The notes beneath the pieces are model-generated. The model was not told where the DNA came from and searched no databases. It saw only the letters and a program-made list of their open reading frames with translations. From the NCBI GenBank assembly GCA_037039925.1, contig JAXRKP010000190.1, forward strand, positions 348,501 through 412,500: DNA of 64,000 nt, given 5' to 3'. Numbering within the stretch: position 1 is the stretch's first letter; every line of letters begins with the position of its first letter. Below are positions 44,481-58,600 of the stretch, piece by piece. Both the position numbers and the translations under genes were made by a program. The stretch comes from Doris montereyensis. Its lineage: Eukaryota; Mollusca; Gastropoda; Nudibranchia; Dorididae.

Positions 44481-45814
44481 AAAGTGGTGACAATGACAAA
44501 GAAAAGAGGGCAGTACATCCACCAGTGGCAGAAAGAGAGAAAGAAAAGAGTAAGAGATTCATCAGACAGTATGAACAAAAATGTGAATGAATTATACTTA
44601 CCATGCAGTTCCCTTTCATGGTTTCAACCTCTCGCTGTTTGTTTGGTTTGTTTTGTATTTTTTCAATACTTTTACTTTTACTGACAAACACACAAAAAAA
44701 CAAACCCACCAGTGTACCAAAAAAATGTGCCAAGCTTTAATTTAAAGGTCTATATATCAAAAACTACTAAATATTTTTCAATGATATTGCATATATGCAT
44801 AAAAGGTAACACTATTTTTACGGCATGTCTTATAAAATCATGAAAATCAATCACCACACAACGGAGAAATTAGGGTTTTTGCAAAACAGGCTAAAAAAAG
44901 TAATATCATATCTCACAATCACAGAAGGAGATCTATGTTCGGATAAAACACTCCTTGCTGGATGAATTTTGATGAATCTAGATCTAGATTCTGAATTTAG
45001 ATCAAATAATAATGCTCTATTGCCATTTGTAAACAGAGAATACAATAGGGACATGAATTGATGTACAAAATCATACTGCACACAACTAGCACTGACACAC
45101 ATGATAACAATGTAATTCGAACTGAGCACATTAAGCGCATTCTCACGCTCACACACACTAGTTAGAAATCACTGGAGGACAGAAACTGCTGTCTGTGAAG
45201 CGCTCTACACACTACACACTCAATGTGCCGTTTAATTGGAAAACGTTCATTTCCCTGTCTTTGAGGAATTTTTATTCACCTAAGCTGCCATTTTAAACAG
45301 GTTTTATAATAATAAAAAAAAGTTGGAATGCTTACCCGCTTAACCTCAGTATCAAATACTCCCTCGATCTAATAATAATACCTGGATGTTACATATGAGT
45401 ATGAGCTAATAGATTATTTTTGATTGTGCAGCGTACAGACTGATATTTCAGGCAAGCCTTCTAGTGAGGAAATGTGCCTTTGTAATTTTTTTTCAAAGAA
45501 GGCTAGGAGGAAAGAGTCGTGAATGGGGTTGGTGTCATCAGCGGGTAAGGACAAAAAACTTATTTTGTAGGTATTTAGCGGGGGGGTGGGGGGGGATTTT
45601 TACAATAATATGTACTGTCTTACACTACTTACAGTTCCACTGTACTATTTCAAACGTGATCTCAATCGATACTAATACTATCATGTCATGATTTTGAATA
45701 TAAGTTGAAGGAAATTGTATTGCAAATGGAGCCAACGATGTATCATGAATCCAGATAGACGAACACTTGTTACATTATTTTGCCAGAAGTCGAGCTTACT
45801 TTGCTTCTCAAGAG

Positions 45815-46125
45815 TAGGGTGACTTGATAGTCCAGACACAGGGTGCCAACCTCCTAATGAAAAGGTCATGGGTTCAATCCCCCGGTAGGTTGAATATTTT
45901 ATCAAGTTTTTTTTTGCAAGTAAAACCTACCCTCCTGGTCCAGGTAGGTGGATCGACTTGTAGTCACATCAGAGACGGACAATTATAAGGATGTCCCGTG
46001 TGCACTCCACAACACTGTGCACATTAAAGATCCTTTGGCTGTACACAAGGCAGTCCTGGCAAAATAAAAAATCCTATCAGAACCCCGAGATCCCCTTAGT
46101 TGTGGTTGAAATCAAATCAAACTTT
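45815..46125 (+). repeat. tRNA-derived SINE (second family)
   Basis: The B box GGTTCAATCC is at 45871-45880, with the A-box region ACTTGATAGTCCAGACACAG before it. The body includes AGGTAGGTGGATCGACTTG, ATCAGAGACGGACAATTATA and AAAGATCCTTTGGCTGTACA, and the 3' end is GATCCCCTTAGTTGTGGTTG with AATCAAATCAAA. The end is shared with the element at 28860-29000. Confidence 0.75.
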
Positions 46126-46439
46126 CTCTCAAGAGCAACTGGCGTGTAAATTTGTAAACTTAAGTTGTTTTGGTCTTTGGTATATTTTTGTGTAAGTTTA
46201 AATCAAGACGTGTGCTCTTTGACGTGTCCTGGGTGTATGCCTGATATTTGTCGAGTGGTGTTGGTTTTTTTCTTGTTTTCTTCTTACGTCTTTGCCTCTT
46301 CCTTGCGTGATTTTGATATTAATTTGCTGTCTTTGTTTTATGGGCTTATTGAATTGATTCAGTCAGTTGTTAGTTTACTTATAAACATAAAATGCTTATG
46401 TGACCATTACTTATTGATTTTCCTTTGCATTCAACTCAG

Positions 46440-47060
46440 TTGCTTCAGGGACAATCTGATCTTGTATTTCTATAGATGGTCTCACTGTCTGCTGATCCAG
46501 GCATATATATTCTGTCTTTGTCCGATTTACTTTCATGCCTCTTACTTCTTCTTCTTTCTGCTTTTTCTGAGGGGTCGCCACAGCAGATCACCCTTCTCCA
46601 CTTTGTCCTATCCTGTTCGCCCCTGTCTCTTGCACCAACGATCTTCATGTCTTCCTGCATCATATCCATATATCTTCGTCTTGGTCTTCCCTCTTCCTCC
46701 TGCCGGTATGTCCGTTTGCATTATCTTCAGTCCAGTATATTCCATCTTCCTTCTCTTTACATGTCCATACTATCTCACAGTCTGCTTTCCCTAACTTTGC
46801 CTCCTAGCCTACCTACTTGGGTGCCCCCTCGGATGTGTTCATTCCAAATCTTATCCAACCTTGACACATCTAACATCTTGATCTCAATCACCTCTAACTC
46901 TTCTTCTTGTCATTTTCAATTTTGTCAGGGCAACGGTTTCTAGGCCATACATCATTGCTGGACAAACTTCTGTTTTATACACCTTCCCTTTCAATTTTGC
47001 AGATATCTTCTTGTCACATATCACTCCTGACACTTTCCTCCATCCATTCCATCCTGCCTC
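46440..47060 (-). mobile_element. LINE 3' fragment (reverse-transcriptase C-terminal region)
   Basis: The minus strand codes for MDMMQEDMKIVGARDRGEQD followed by RTKWRRVICCGDPSEKAE, preceded upstream (46680-47000) by broken matches to a ... GRRKREDQDEDIW-type segment and an [15 protein letters not shown] segment. This is a common C-terminal motif of invertebrate LINEs. Several frame changes are present. Confidence 0.75.
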
Positions 47061-47117
47061 GATTATCTTTTAGACTTCTTTCCCACATTCCCCATTGCTT
47101 TGTACAGTTGACCCTAG

Positions 47118-47730
47118 GTACTCTTTCACCCTTCTTACCGTATCTCTTTATAATCTTATGGTTTCTTCCTTCTCCTTCTCATTTACCCATGTACTCTTTC
47201 ACCCTTCTTACCGTATCTCTTTATAATCTTATGGTTTTTTCCTTCTCCTTCTCATTTACCCATGTACTCTTCCACTCACCCTTCTTACCGTATTTCTTTA
47301 TAATCTTATGGTTTTTTCCTTCTCCTCATTTACCCATGTACTCTTCCACCCTTCTTACCGTATTTCTTTATAATCTTATGGTTTTTTCCTTCTTCTCTCA
47401 TTTACCCATGTACTCTTCCACCCTTCTTACCGTATTTCTTTATAATCTTGTGGGTTTTTTCTTCTCCTCATTTACCCATGTACTCTTCCACCCTTCTTAC
47501 CGTATTTCTTTATAATCTTATGGTTTTTTTCCTTCTCCTCATTTACCCATGTACTCTTCCACCCTTCTTACCGTATCTCTTTATAATCTTGTGGGTTTTT
47601 TCTTCTCCTTCTCATCTACCCATGTACTCTTCCACCCTTCTTACCGTATCTCTTTATAATCTATGGTTTTTTTCCTTCTCCTTCTCATTTACCCATGTAT
47701 TCTTCCACCCTTCTTAATCGTATCTCCATT
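47118..47730 (+). repeat. Minisatellite, about 72-bp unit, about 9 copies
   Basis: The unit contains CCCATGTACTCTTCCACCCT, TCTTACCGTATTTCTTTATA and ATCTTATGGTTTTTTCCTTC. Units vary between 67 and 78 bases because of short changes in the T/C-rich part. The array begins within LINE-like sequence, so it may have expanded from the element. The long open frames across it are by-products. Confidence 0.92.
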
Positions 47731-48691
47731 TCTTCCTTCTCATTTACACACATTTTCTGTTTTGCTTCTAGTTCTTCTGACTGTTATTCCTCTTCTTTCT
47801 AGTGAATTTCTCCACTTCTCTAAGCCTGCGTCTAGATCCTCCCTGGACTCACTGTAGATCAGTGAGACATACAGACACTACGACATAAATTGAAAATATA
47901 ATTTTATCCAAATGTTGATAAAATCAGTTTCGTTTCATTAAAAGCAAATTAAAATACTATCTCACTATTCTCACTCACTGTCACTCAAAGGTTAATGCTG
48001 ACAAACGAAGATGGCATAAAATTTAAAATACACATAAACTTTAAATCATAAGAAGATTTATTCAATTGCACATGACAATATGGGGATGGGAAGGATCCAG
48101 GATGCGTATTCACAGTATTAACACACAAAAATAAGTATTTCAATATCCTTCCTCCCCAAATTACAAATCTTTATAAATGTATCTGTATAATAAATATGCA
48201 TGGATAAGATTCAGTTATATATAATATTAATAGAAGGTAATGAATTATTATTTCTAAATAAGAACCTTTAGCGTCTTAACCACATGAGACTAAATGAATT
48301 TCTCTTTCTGTACTGGTTCAGAGCTCAGGGTAATTATTTAACACTAAATAATACTTTACATGCCAGCAGTCCTCCCATATTACCCCCAATGCCAGCAGTT
48401 CTTAGGGTAACATGCCTAATACTAATACAAAAAAATGTATAGCAACTCAACTAAAATTGCAGAGCTTTGAAATGTTTGGGACAATTAGATCTAGTAAATC
48501 TAGGTCTGGATACAGTTTGATTACAAGAATCTGACCAGTATTTCAGAATCAGGATCAGAATCATCCATTAAATTTGAATAAATCAAATAAATAATCCGAT
48601 GAAAAATGACTTTGTGCTGGATGACAGTTAGAACATGCAGGCAGCCATATTAACTGAACAGGATAAAATTCCCAGTGTTTAGTCACATTAT

Positions 48692-48974
48692 GTGGCATCA
48701 GTGGCAGTGGTTAGGTTGTCAGATTTGGGATCCTGAGGACCCAGGTTCAAATCTTGGCAAAGCCAGGCCCGACCTTGTAGTCCTTGGGAAAGACACAAGA
48801 TGTATTTTCTCCACTCGACCCAGGTGCAAATGAAGTATTAGCTTTAGAGTAAAACCCGCTTCAGACTAGCGTGCAGTCCAACAGGTGATTATTATCACCT
48901 GTTCCGCTTCTCACTATAGAAACCGGGATAAGCTTTTCGGCTCTATGGGTCATAATGGGACTTTGAGGGAACGT
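48692..48974 (+). repeat. tRNA-derived SINE (first family)
   Basis: The head GTGGCATCAGTGGCAGTGGT, B box GGTTCAAATC (48744-48753), body CCTTGGGAAAGACACAAG, GGTGATTATTATCACCTGTT and GGATAAGCTTTTCGGC, and the end GGGACTTTGAGGGAACG follow the order of the other copies. Confidence 0.82.
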
Positions 48975-49602
48975 TACTTACTTACAGTCACATTTTGTAT
49001 ACCAGTTAATAGAAATCAATTCAAAATCGACTAGAGTCGAAGTTGGCACACAAAGGAACTTAAGTCAGAAATTCAACTAATAAAATATTTAAAGATATAA
49101 CAAAGATCCAACCTCTCCCAGCTATACCGAAAGACAAACAACTCCTAAAAATTAAAACATTATTTTAAAAAATAAAGCCAAAGAGAAAAGTAAATGCTTT
49201 CTTGTGAGTTCTATTTTGCATTGATAATTTTATGATATATACACACAACACACCATTCAGATTACATGTAATTAAAGTAAGTACCAATACAATGCACACA
49301 TAGAAATTATATGTTGAGATTATAATTGTTGTTTTGTTTGTTTCAAAATGAGTAGCAAAACAAAAGATTACCGGCAACAATAAAAATTGCTAAAGAAATT
49401 AGTTAATTTTACAGTTTTATATAAAAATTTTCTGCATGCACCCACATTTCAATGTTAGAGAAATCATAACCATTAAATAGAAAAAGTATGATAATATGTA
49501 TCATTACACATATATATATATATATTCATAACTTTGATTAAGGCTATCAAAAGAAATTGTCCAAAATGCACAGAGTTTTTGCCCCCGGGACACAGATAAA
49601 TG

Positions 49603-52600
49603 TTACCAGTTGTCAAGAAAATCGAAACCCGTAGTAGGCATGTCATCGTCTTCGGCATTGATCTGCAAAAGGAATGAGAAAATAAGAAACTCTCAAGCCC
49701 TTGTGAAAGGTTTTCTGGTTATGTATATTAATAATATTATATCGTTGGTATACATTTAATAATTTCAATTCTTTTTCTATTGCAAGAATTAACCTATTCC
49801 ATTTATAGATCCACTTAGACTTGTACTACGTTGTTGTAGTTGTTACTTTTTTTTTCTATCTTCTTGTCCTTCTTTCTCTATTTCGTCATGCCTTTCTTTT
49901 TGGGTTTTTATTTCTTCTCCTACTCCTCTTTTTCTTGTTCTTCTCTTCCTCTTCATTCTTCATTGCTTCCTTTGTTCTTTCTCTCCTTCTCCTACTTCCT
50001 CTCTTTTTTCTTCTTCTTCTTGTCCTCCTCCTTCTCAAGCTCCTCCTCCTCCTTCCTCTTATTCTTTGTCTTCTTCTTCTTCCCCTCATCTCCTTTTTCT
50101 TCTTCTTCTTACAGGACAATTACAATTACAGTCACAACATATCGTCGTAAACAAAATACAGAACTATACTACTATACTAGCAAGTAGGACTAAATCATGC
50201 AAGTGGATGATCACTTTATTATGACAATAACAAATATATTGACCACATAATTTTCCCCATAATTATGAATAATCAGTAATCACTGTCACGAAAATGGAAA
50301 GTGTATGATATTTTTACCTGCCAATAAAGTATTCTAGCACTTGTAAACAAATTGCTGACAGCCATAGCAAGCGAGAATCGTATAGAGCTACATTTCATAT
50401 TGAAGTTACACGAATATCGCTGGCAAAACTGAACAAATTTGAAGGGTGATAAGTGTATAACTTTTGTCTGTGAAAGTTATATATTTATCGCCGACAATTT
50501 TACATTATATAAACGTATAACTAACAAAACCACATTGTCTGAGGGAACTTCTTCTCAAGATACAACCCCCACCTCCAAAAAAAGACGGTTTGTTCCTTTG
50601 AAATTTACCAGTCCACCATTGCGGTGATCTCAGGTGAATTAAGAGTAAACAGCAAGATGAAAAATAAGTGAAAGAAGGAAAGGAAAGAAGTAGGACCTAC
50701 CAGCAACGACCGCCAATCGCCCGCCAGAAAAAATGGAGAAAAAAAAAGGGAGAGAAATATCTTTGATTTTAAAGGCATTCTTACTATTACATTCAAACCA
50801 CTTTATACCGCCATTCTCGCTTAATGCCAACCTTTCACCTTGGCACGAATCTGACAGACACTATACAAAAACAATAAAACCACTCGTCATACCACCATCC
50901 GCCAATGATTTGGCATTAATGTTCCTTAAGGTGGGGGCACCTGAAGTGATTTTTTTTGCTTTTGAGTTTAGGTTTTTGCTTTTAGTATGTACAAAATACA
51001 GTCATCCTATATCATTGAAAAGTTTGTAGCGTCCTTGATTGCCATAGAAACGGCCGCCATCTTGGATTTTGACTCAATTTTCAAAATCTATCTCCTCCCT
51101 TAGTTATGAATAAAATGACTCAAAAAGCCTTAGCATTTGAGATGTAAATAGGGACAAATAAGATAGCAACCAAAGGGTTAAGGAACTTTACTACTTACTA
51201 TACCACCACCTTGCAGCACTACCCCTTTCCCCAAGGTCATGTAAGCTGTAAGCAGGTAGAAGAAGAATCTAGTTTGGCTTGGTCACAGATCACAGAATCA
51301 ACACACACTACACATGCACACACACACACACACAAGCGTCAATGTTATATATGTGTTTTAGTACTCTTGTCTTACACTTACAAGAATGACACTGACACTA
51401 GTGACATAAGGCTTCTTCTTTATGAGACAGAGTATTGAAGGTTTGGAGACAACGCTTGTCGTCCATCCTGACACTGACAGTAAGCATGGCGATGATTGGG
51501 TCCAAGTCCAATTGAGTGGCAAGAATTCTGCTTCACAACAATGTCATAACATAGACTGATCCATTTTGAGTTAGGGGTGTTTCTGTCAATGGGTTTTTTT
51601 TCCAGGCTACATAAGAGACTGGGCGATCCTACAACATGTATTACTATATTAATATTGCAATAGTTTTTTCACGTGCAGAAGGCCTACATTGTTTTGTTAA
51701 GTTTTTCAATTTTTTCTCTACTTGGTTAATCAAATATTGATTATCTCCATTATAATGTTGAAAAAGGGTGGCTTCATTAATGCTATATGCTGTATGTAAC
51801 ACGCCTAGCAGGCGGTTGTGTGAATTTTGTCTCCTGGAATTTTCAACATTCGTGTGTGTTTTACAGTGCATTCGACCTTGTGATTTACACCTACTTTTAT
51901 ATGAAGTTTTACCGGTTCTAAGGATATAAGTTCCAAGCATTTTTATTCAAGGATTCATTCGACATTTCATACTTGACTCCATGGCTTTTACAAACTCCAT
52001 TAACGTTCACCACCTCCATTTTGTTTTATTGAGCATAAGAGTATTACTCACTATACTCTTCACAGCTCCATATTTTCACCACCAACTGTGCGCCAACAAA
52101 TCACACAGAGCAAAACACACTGACCAACGCGGCGGTCGTCGCAAGCAGCGCAAAATCGAGACAATCGTCGGCCACCGTCCCCCAGCAAGACACGTCAAAA
52201 CAAATTCACCGTCTAACCTGACGCGCATAATCACTGACAACAATAACAACATTCACTGTAACAACGACACACAACTGAACTACTCTCCTCACTCAACGCG
52301 ACCTGTCAATCATTCCAAGCAAGACAAAAATTCAGTATCACAGAGCAACGGGCTTCTCAAGGTCGTCTATTTTAATTCTCGGTCTTGCAGAAATAAGACC
52401 CTTCAGATTTATACTTTTATAAATGAAACGAAAGCCAACATAATTTTTATAACAGAAACGTGGTTGAGAGAGCAAGGAGATGAGCCTCTCATCACAGAAA
52501 TGATGCCAAAAGGCTATAACTTCCATGGCGAAGCGAGGAAAACAAGGACGGGAGGGGGCGTAGCCATCGTGTACAGGGACTCGTTCCAAATAACCAAATG

Positions 52601-55600
52601 TAAAGAAAATTCTCAATACGACACTTTTGAACATTGTAAAATAATAATCAACACACCCAATTGTGCCTTATTCCGCATGTGTGTCTACCATCCCCCGCCA
52701 AGCAAAAGAACCGCCACACCATCAGCAAATTTGAACAGGATTTTTCTGAATTTCTTGATTCCATTAACAACAAAACAACGTCTACATGTTAGGGGACTTT
52801 AACTATCACCTTGAAAAGTCAACTAATTCATCTGTAAAGAGCTTAATCACACTGATTGACGAACACAGTTTCCAACAACTCGTCACTGACGCAACACATG
52901 AGAAACAACACATTCTAGACTTAGTTTTAACAAGAAGCGATTTAGTCAAATCTATAGTAAAAGTGTCAGAATGTTGCATATCAGACCACTACGCCATTTC
53001 ATTCAAAATCAACGTAGACAAACCCAAGACAACGAGAGAAAAGATCCTCTGCAGAAACATTAAAGGCATTGACATCGACACCTTCAAAGAAGACCTTTTA
53101 AATTCATTTTCAGACAGGACACCGAAATCAGCAAATGACTTTGATAGCTCCTCCGAACAATTCTCGACAAACACGCTCCAATTCGAGAGAAACTCGCCCC
53201 AATAAGGACTGCAGCGCCCTGGATCAACGAGAGAGTTCTGAACGGAAAGAAAAAGAAACGAAAAGCCGAGAGACTGTGGAAAAAAACTGGATCGACTGTT
53301 CATAAAAACATTTACAGACAAGAAATTAGTTCTCTTGCTAATGTTATTAAAGAAGAAAAATCAATTTATTTAAACAAACAGATACAAGACAGTGAATCAA
53401 GTTCAAACCTCTATTCAATCTGCAATGACCTTTTGGGTAAAAAGAATGTACAGTACTTACCAACTAACATCCCGGTGAGTGAATTACCTGAAGCTTTCAA
53501 TCATTTTTTCATCGATAAGATTAAAAAGATACGAGAAAACTTAGATGCCACAAACTCTGATCCCAGGTATCATGTATTTGACGGTAATTCCTTTTCTTCT
53601 TTTAAACCTGTAACAGAAGATTTTGTTAAATCTACAATCATGAAATCTACTAAAAAATTGTGTGAACTTGATCCACTGCCAGTAAATCTGTTTCTTAGCT
53701 GCCTTGATATCACCTTGCCTCATATTACCAATATTATCAACCAGTCACTAACAAATGGAATTGTTGTCCCTAGTTTTAAGGAGGCCATAGTTAGACCTTT
53801 ATTAAAAAAGAACAACCTTGATCAAAACGATCTGAAAAATTACAGACCAGTGTCCAACCTACCATTTCTTTCCAAAATATTAGAAAAAGCTGTTTTGAGC
53901 CAAATCGACCAACACTTAGATGAAAACTCTTTGAAAGGAACCTATCAGTCTGCTTATAGAAGAAAGCACAGCACAGAGACAGCACTTCTGAAAGTACAAT
54001 CTGATTTACGGAATTCGACCGATAAAGGAGAACTATCCATTTTAGCCTTGTTAGACCTATCTGCTGCATTTGACACTATAGATCATGGCATTCTTCTTAA
54101 ACGTTTAGAGTTATCTTTTGGCATCAAAGGCACTGCTCTGGAATGGTTCAGTTCGTACATCAGCAATAGAAAGCAAGCTGTATCAGTCCATGGAAAGCTA
54201 TCAAATTATTCTGTTCTTCATTTTGGTGTGCCCCAAGGCTCGGTTCTGGGGCCAATCCTTTTTTCTTTGTACGCACAACCAATACACAACATCATCAATC
54301 AACATCATTTTAATTACCACATTTACGCTGACGACACTCAGCTCTATAAGTCTGCTGAAATATCCGGACTGCCATCTGTCATAACTTCCCTTAATGATTG
54401 CGCCACCCAGATTTCTTCGTGGATGACATCCAATAAATTGAAATTAAATGAGAACAAAACAGAAGTTATAGCAATAGGAAGCAAAGCCAAAGTAGAAGCC
54501 GCTAAATTAAGATATGTTAAAATCTGTGGCGAAGAAATTCCTGTTGTCAAAAAAGTAAGAAATTTAGGAGTTATCATGGATTGTACCATGTCCATGGAAG
54601 ACCATATCTCACATTTGAGAAAAGTTTGCTATCTGGAATTAAAAAAAGAATATGTCATATCAGGAAATACATCACTCCTGAAGCAACAAACAAATTAATT
54701 TGCTCATTTGTCCTTTCAAGAATTGATTACTGCAATTCTCTGCAGGCTGGACTTCCACTGACACAAATCAAGAAACTGCAGATAATACAAAACAATGCCG
54801 CCAGATTAGTTATGGAAGTTTCAAAAAGAGAACACATTACGCCAATACTTAAACACCTACACTGGCTTCCAATAAAATCCCGCATTGACTACAAGATAGC
54901 TACAATCACGTACCAATGCCTGCACGAGGCTGACTTTCCAGTCTACTTAAAAGAGTTAGTTCCTAAATACACACCGAACAGATCACTGCGCTCAGCGAGC
55001 AAGAAAATGATACAAACACCCAAAACTAAACTTAAGACTTTCGGAGATAGGGCCCTACAAACACAAGCAGCCAAAATTTGGAACATTTTACCATGGGATG
55101 TCCAGTCTGCAGAGTCTTTGAATATACTGAAATCTCGCTTGAAGACCCACTACTTCTCCAACATATTTAGATGAATTTTATTGAACTACGTGCTTTTACT
55201 GAATTGATTATGATACTATTTTTTATTGATGCATCTGTTTTATGTAAAATGTTTTAGCCATAGCATGCCATGCCTGTGTAATCATTTTGCTTGTAATGCG
55301 CCTTGAGCTCTTCTGAGGGAAGGCGCAATATAAATATTCTTCTTATCTTATCTTATATAATATTGCAATAGTTTTTTCATGTGCAGAAGGCCTACAGTCT
55401 TGTTAAGTTTTTCAATTTTTTCTCTACTTGGTTAATCAAATATTGATTATCTCCATTATAATGTTGAAAAAGGGTGGCTTCATTAATGCTACGTTATCGC
55501 TGGCACAACAGTTGGCGGTATAACAAGGTTCGAGTGCACTATGCTCTTATTTACTTTTCTAAAAACGTGAAAAGCAAAACAAAAATCTTATTTTGAGTGT

Positions 55601-58600
55601 GGTGCAATCGGTAGAATTGTGAGTGCAATCACAACCAGACAGGTTCAAAATACAGGATAACTTCAGACTATTTTTTCAGACATTGTACTCCTAGGAAAGG
55701 TACTTCACTCTAATTTTTTCACTTGACTCAGCCATGGACAGAATATGACTTTGGCAAGAATATTAGTATGAAGTGTCTAAAAGGCAGATGTATTATTTGC
55801 TCCTCAGGGAGCCAAGAAGAACTTTGAGTGAAAGGGCCTGCTGATTGACACATAATGTAAAGTCAGTGAGCCTGTATTTGTGTGGAGATACGGGCCATAA
55901 ATCAATCTTTATCTTTTTCTTCGTTTATCTCATACACACACAAACTATCTTTAACCAAAATAATACATAGGCCTACCTCTGTTCCAGTGGCAATTTTCAC
56001 TTCATTCCCGTGAGTTTCAATTGTCAGCACTTCCTCTGTTTCATACTTTGACACCTGGCATTCTGGCTTTACATTTTGATATTGATGAGAATGAGATGGC
56101 TTATCATCACCCTGGATGAAAAATGAACAGAAAATCAAGTATATAATATAAAAGTAAAAGAGTACAGGTCATCAGTTTGAAAACACAAATCTGAATGAGG
56201 ATTACAAGTGCTTATCGGTTTTCTCTCTTTCTTTAGCTTCAGGTTGAATATCAAAGTACAGTAGAAATACTTTAAACCGAAATTTTGGGAACCCTCTAAA
56301 CCATTTTGGTTTAAAGGCATTTTGGTTTAAAGCAAGTTTCTTTTTTTGCGATGTTTTTAAAGGGGGGTAACTATATTTGGGTTGGGTTGTTTCCTTTTGT
56401 TAATGTTGATGAATAAAGAGGCCCTCTTGGTGACCATAATAATGTAATTGTTTTGATTGTTGGTTTGTTGTTTTGTTTTGGTTTTGTTTTTTTGTTTTTT
56501 TTGGGGGGGGGGGGGGGGGTATTTTTCCCATTCATACTCTCATTCACACTTGATACAAAATACAGATTTGGATCATCAGGTATTCATCTTTCATTCAGTC
56601 TCTTCATCTTTATTTCATTAAAACAAGAAGAAAAAAGGAAAATAGGAAAGGTGAGGGGAAACCGTAAAAGGGGTAGAATAGGGATACAACTTATAAGGCT
56701 TTCTTGTTATAAATGTTTGGCGTGATTTTGAGACAGAGAATCTATCCACGTAGTCCTGCAAGTTTGAGATCAGGTTAAGTTGTTGCTCTGCACCTGACTG
56801 GCTCTCAGACGGGCGAAACTTTGTTTCTTCACGAGCCTTTGTAGCCTCTCCTTGTCCTTCAAAATGGTTGATAATGTTGAGTTCGGGATTCCGTGCTTTT
56901 TACATATCTCCGTCTTGTTTAATTTCTTTTCGTCCACTTCCGAAAGAATATTGAGTTTAAACTCCAGTGTGTATGCACAGTGCTTTCTTTTAGACATCTT
57001 TGACTGGCTGAATTAAAACTAAAAAAAAACCAGAAACGATCAAAAGTTTTCGTGATAGTGATAGTGATAGTGATAAATGAATTAAATGAATGATGCACAG
57101 CGACTGGGAGACGAAGTGAATGGAAATGAAACGCATCAATGCTAAACTCTACACACCCCTATCCCCGTGTTGAAAAAAGCCTAAAACAAAGCAGATACAC
57201 ACACACACACATGCGCGCGAACACACATACCAACGAGCACACACACTTAAACGGCGTACCAATGCGAAGCTATCTACACTACACTTAGGCCTTACCACGT
57301 GCTCACAACACTATACACTTACCACGAGCAAGCAAGAACATCTCGCCTGCATGGTTCTACACCCCCACCTCCCCCTTCCCGTGCCAGTCCCCCGCTGTCT
57401 TCCCTTTTCGCCATCTAAGCGATGTGCGGTGATTGAAGGGTTTGACTACCACCCCCTCCCCTCATCTCCTCAGTTACGCTCTTTATTTCATATCGTTAGG
57501 CATTACGTGTGACCATGTGTGACCCCTTTGTGGAATTATTGAAATCGAAGAGGATGAAACGAAAGAAAAAGGGGAAAGTTGTTTCGGTTTAAAGACATTT
57601 GCACTTAGAAGCATTTCGGTTTATCATACAAACTGATACAAAGACAATGAAGAAACTTGTACAATTTATCAATTTCTTTGCGGTTCATCAACTTTTTCGG
57701 TTTAGCTTCTTTCGGTTTAAAGTATTTCTACTGTATTCTGTTAAGCAGCTCCCAGTAAGAAGATGACCATAGCTCATGAAGGAATGAAATAGTCCTAGGG
57801 AGATTAAAGGTTCAACTCCAATGCCATCTAAACAGCATAAAGAAGCGGGAACTCAAATGTTTCAGGTACACAAAGAGACACTGAAATAATATGGATATTA
57901 GAAGTAAAAATAGAGGACAAAAGAGGAAGAGGAAGACTAACACACAGAAGGGAACAAGATTTAACAGACTGGTTGGACACGTCACTAATGTCAGTAAACG
58001 GAGGCTGGGAGGTTGACTGCTATCCGTGAGGACTTTGTGCGCAGATTCAGAGTGATGTCCATTCTGGATACTCCACATATGGAGTGGAGTAGTACTGGTA
58101 TTTAAAAACAGAATTGAACACATCACTTCAAAATCAAAACTAGAATCACAATTTGTTGCTGAATATAAAAGAAACAACAACAATAATAATAATAAATACA
58201 ATAATAACGTGAGCGCTGACATGTCTACTCAAGAACTGAGTTGGCCACTTATTATCATCAAGAAGAAAGATCCCACAACAAACAAAAACAAAAGCAACTC
58301 GCTATCCTTCAAAGTCAAAGAAAATCCCACCAAAAAAAGTCACTACAATTATAATAAAAACTACTATTTTCATGCAAATGTATTATATACTAAAAATATC
58401 CACTGCCTTTTCAAGATAAGAATAATATTAATTAGAATAAGATTTATAATGATGACGATAATAGTAAATAATTACCTGCATTCCTTTTAATAAATGTGTA
58501 GAATGGTCAGGTGTGCTCTCTGCAGACCAACTGCTTAAACCTGGAGAGGCTAAATGTGCTGAAATACCACTAGCTTGGGATGGCGAATCAGTTGGGCTGA

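Noticed and set aside
46165..46943. Open frames of 155-209 codons on the plus strand
   Set aside because: They run antisense to LINE coding sequence and through low-complexity T/C-rich DNA; no splice or codon support.
46907..47717. A 202-codon hydrophobic open frame
   Set aside because: Created by the 72-bp minisatellite.
49821..50187. Leu/Phe/Ser-rich and Arg-rich open frames
   Set aside because: Low-complexity polypyrimidine tract.
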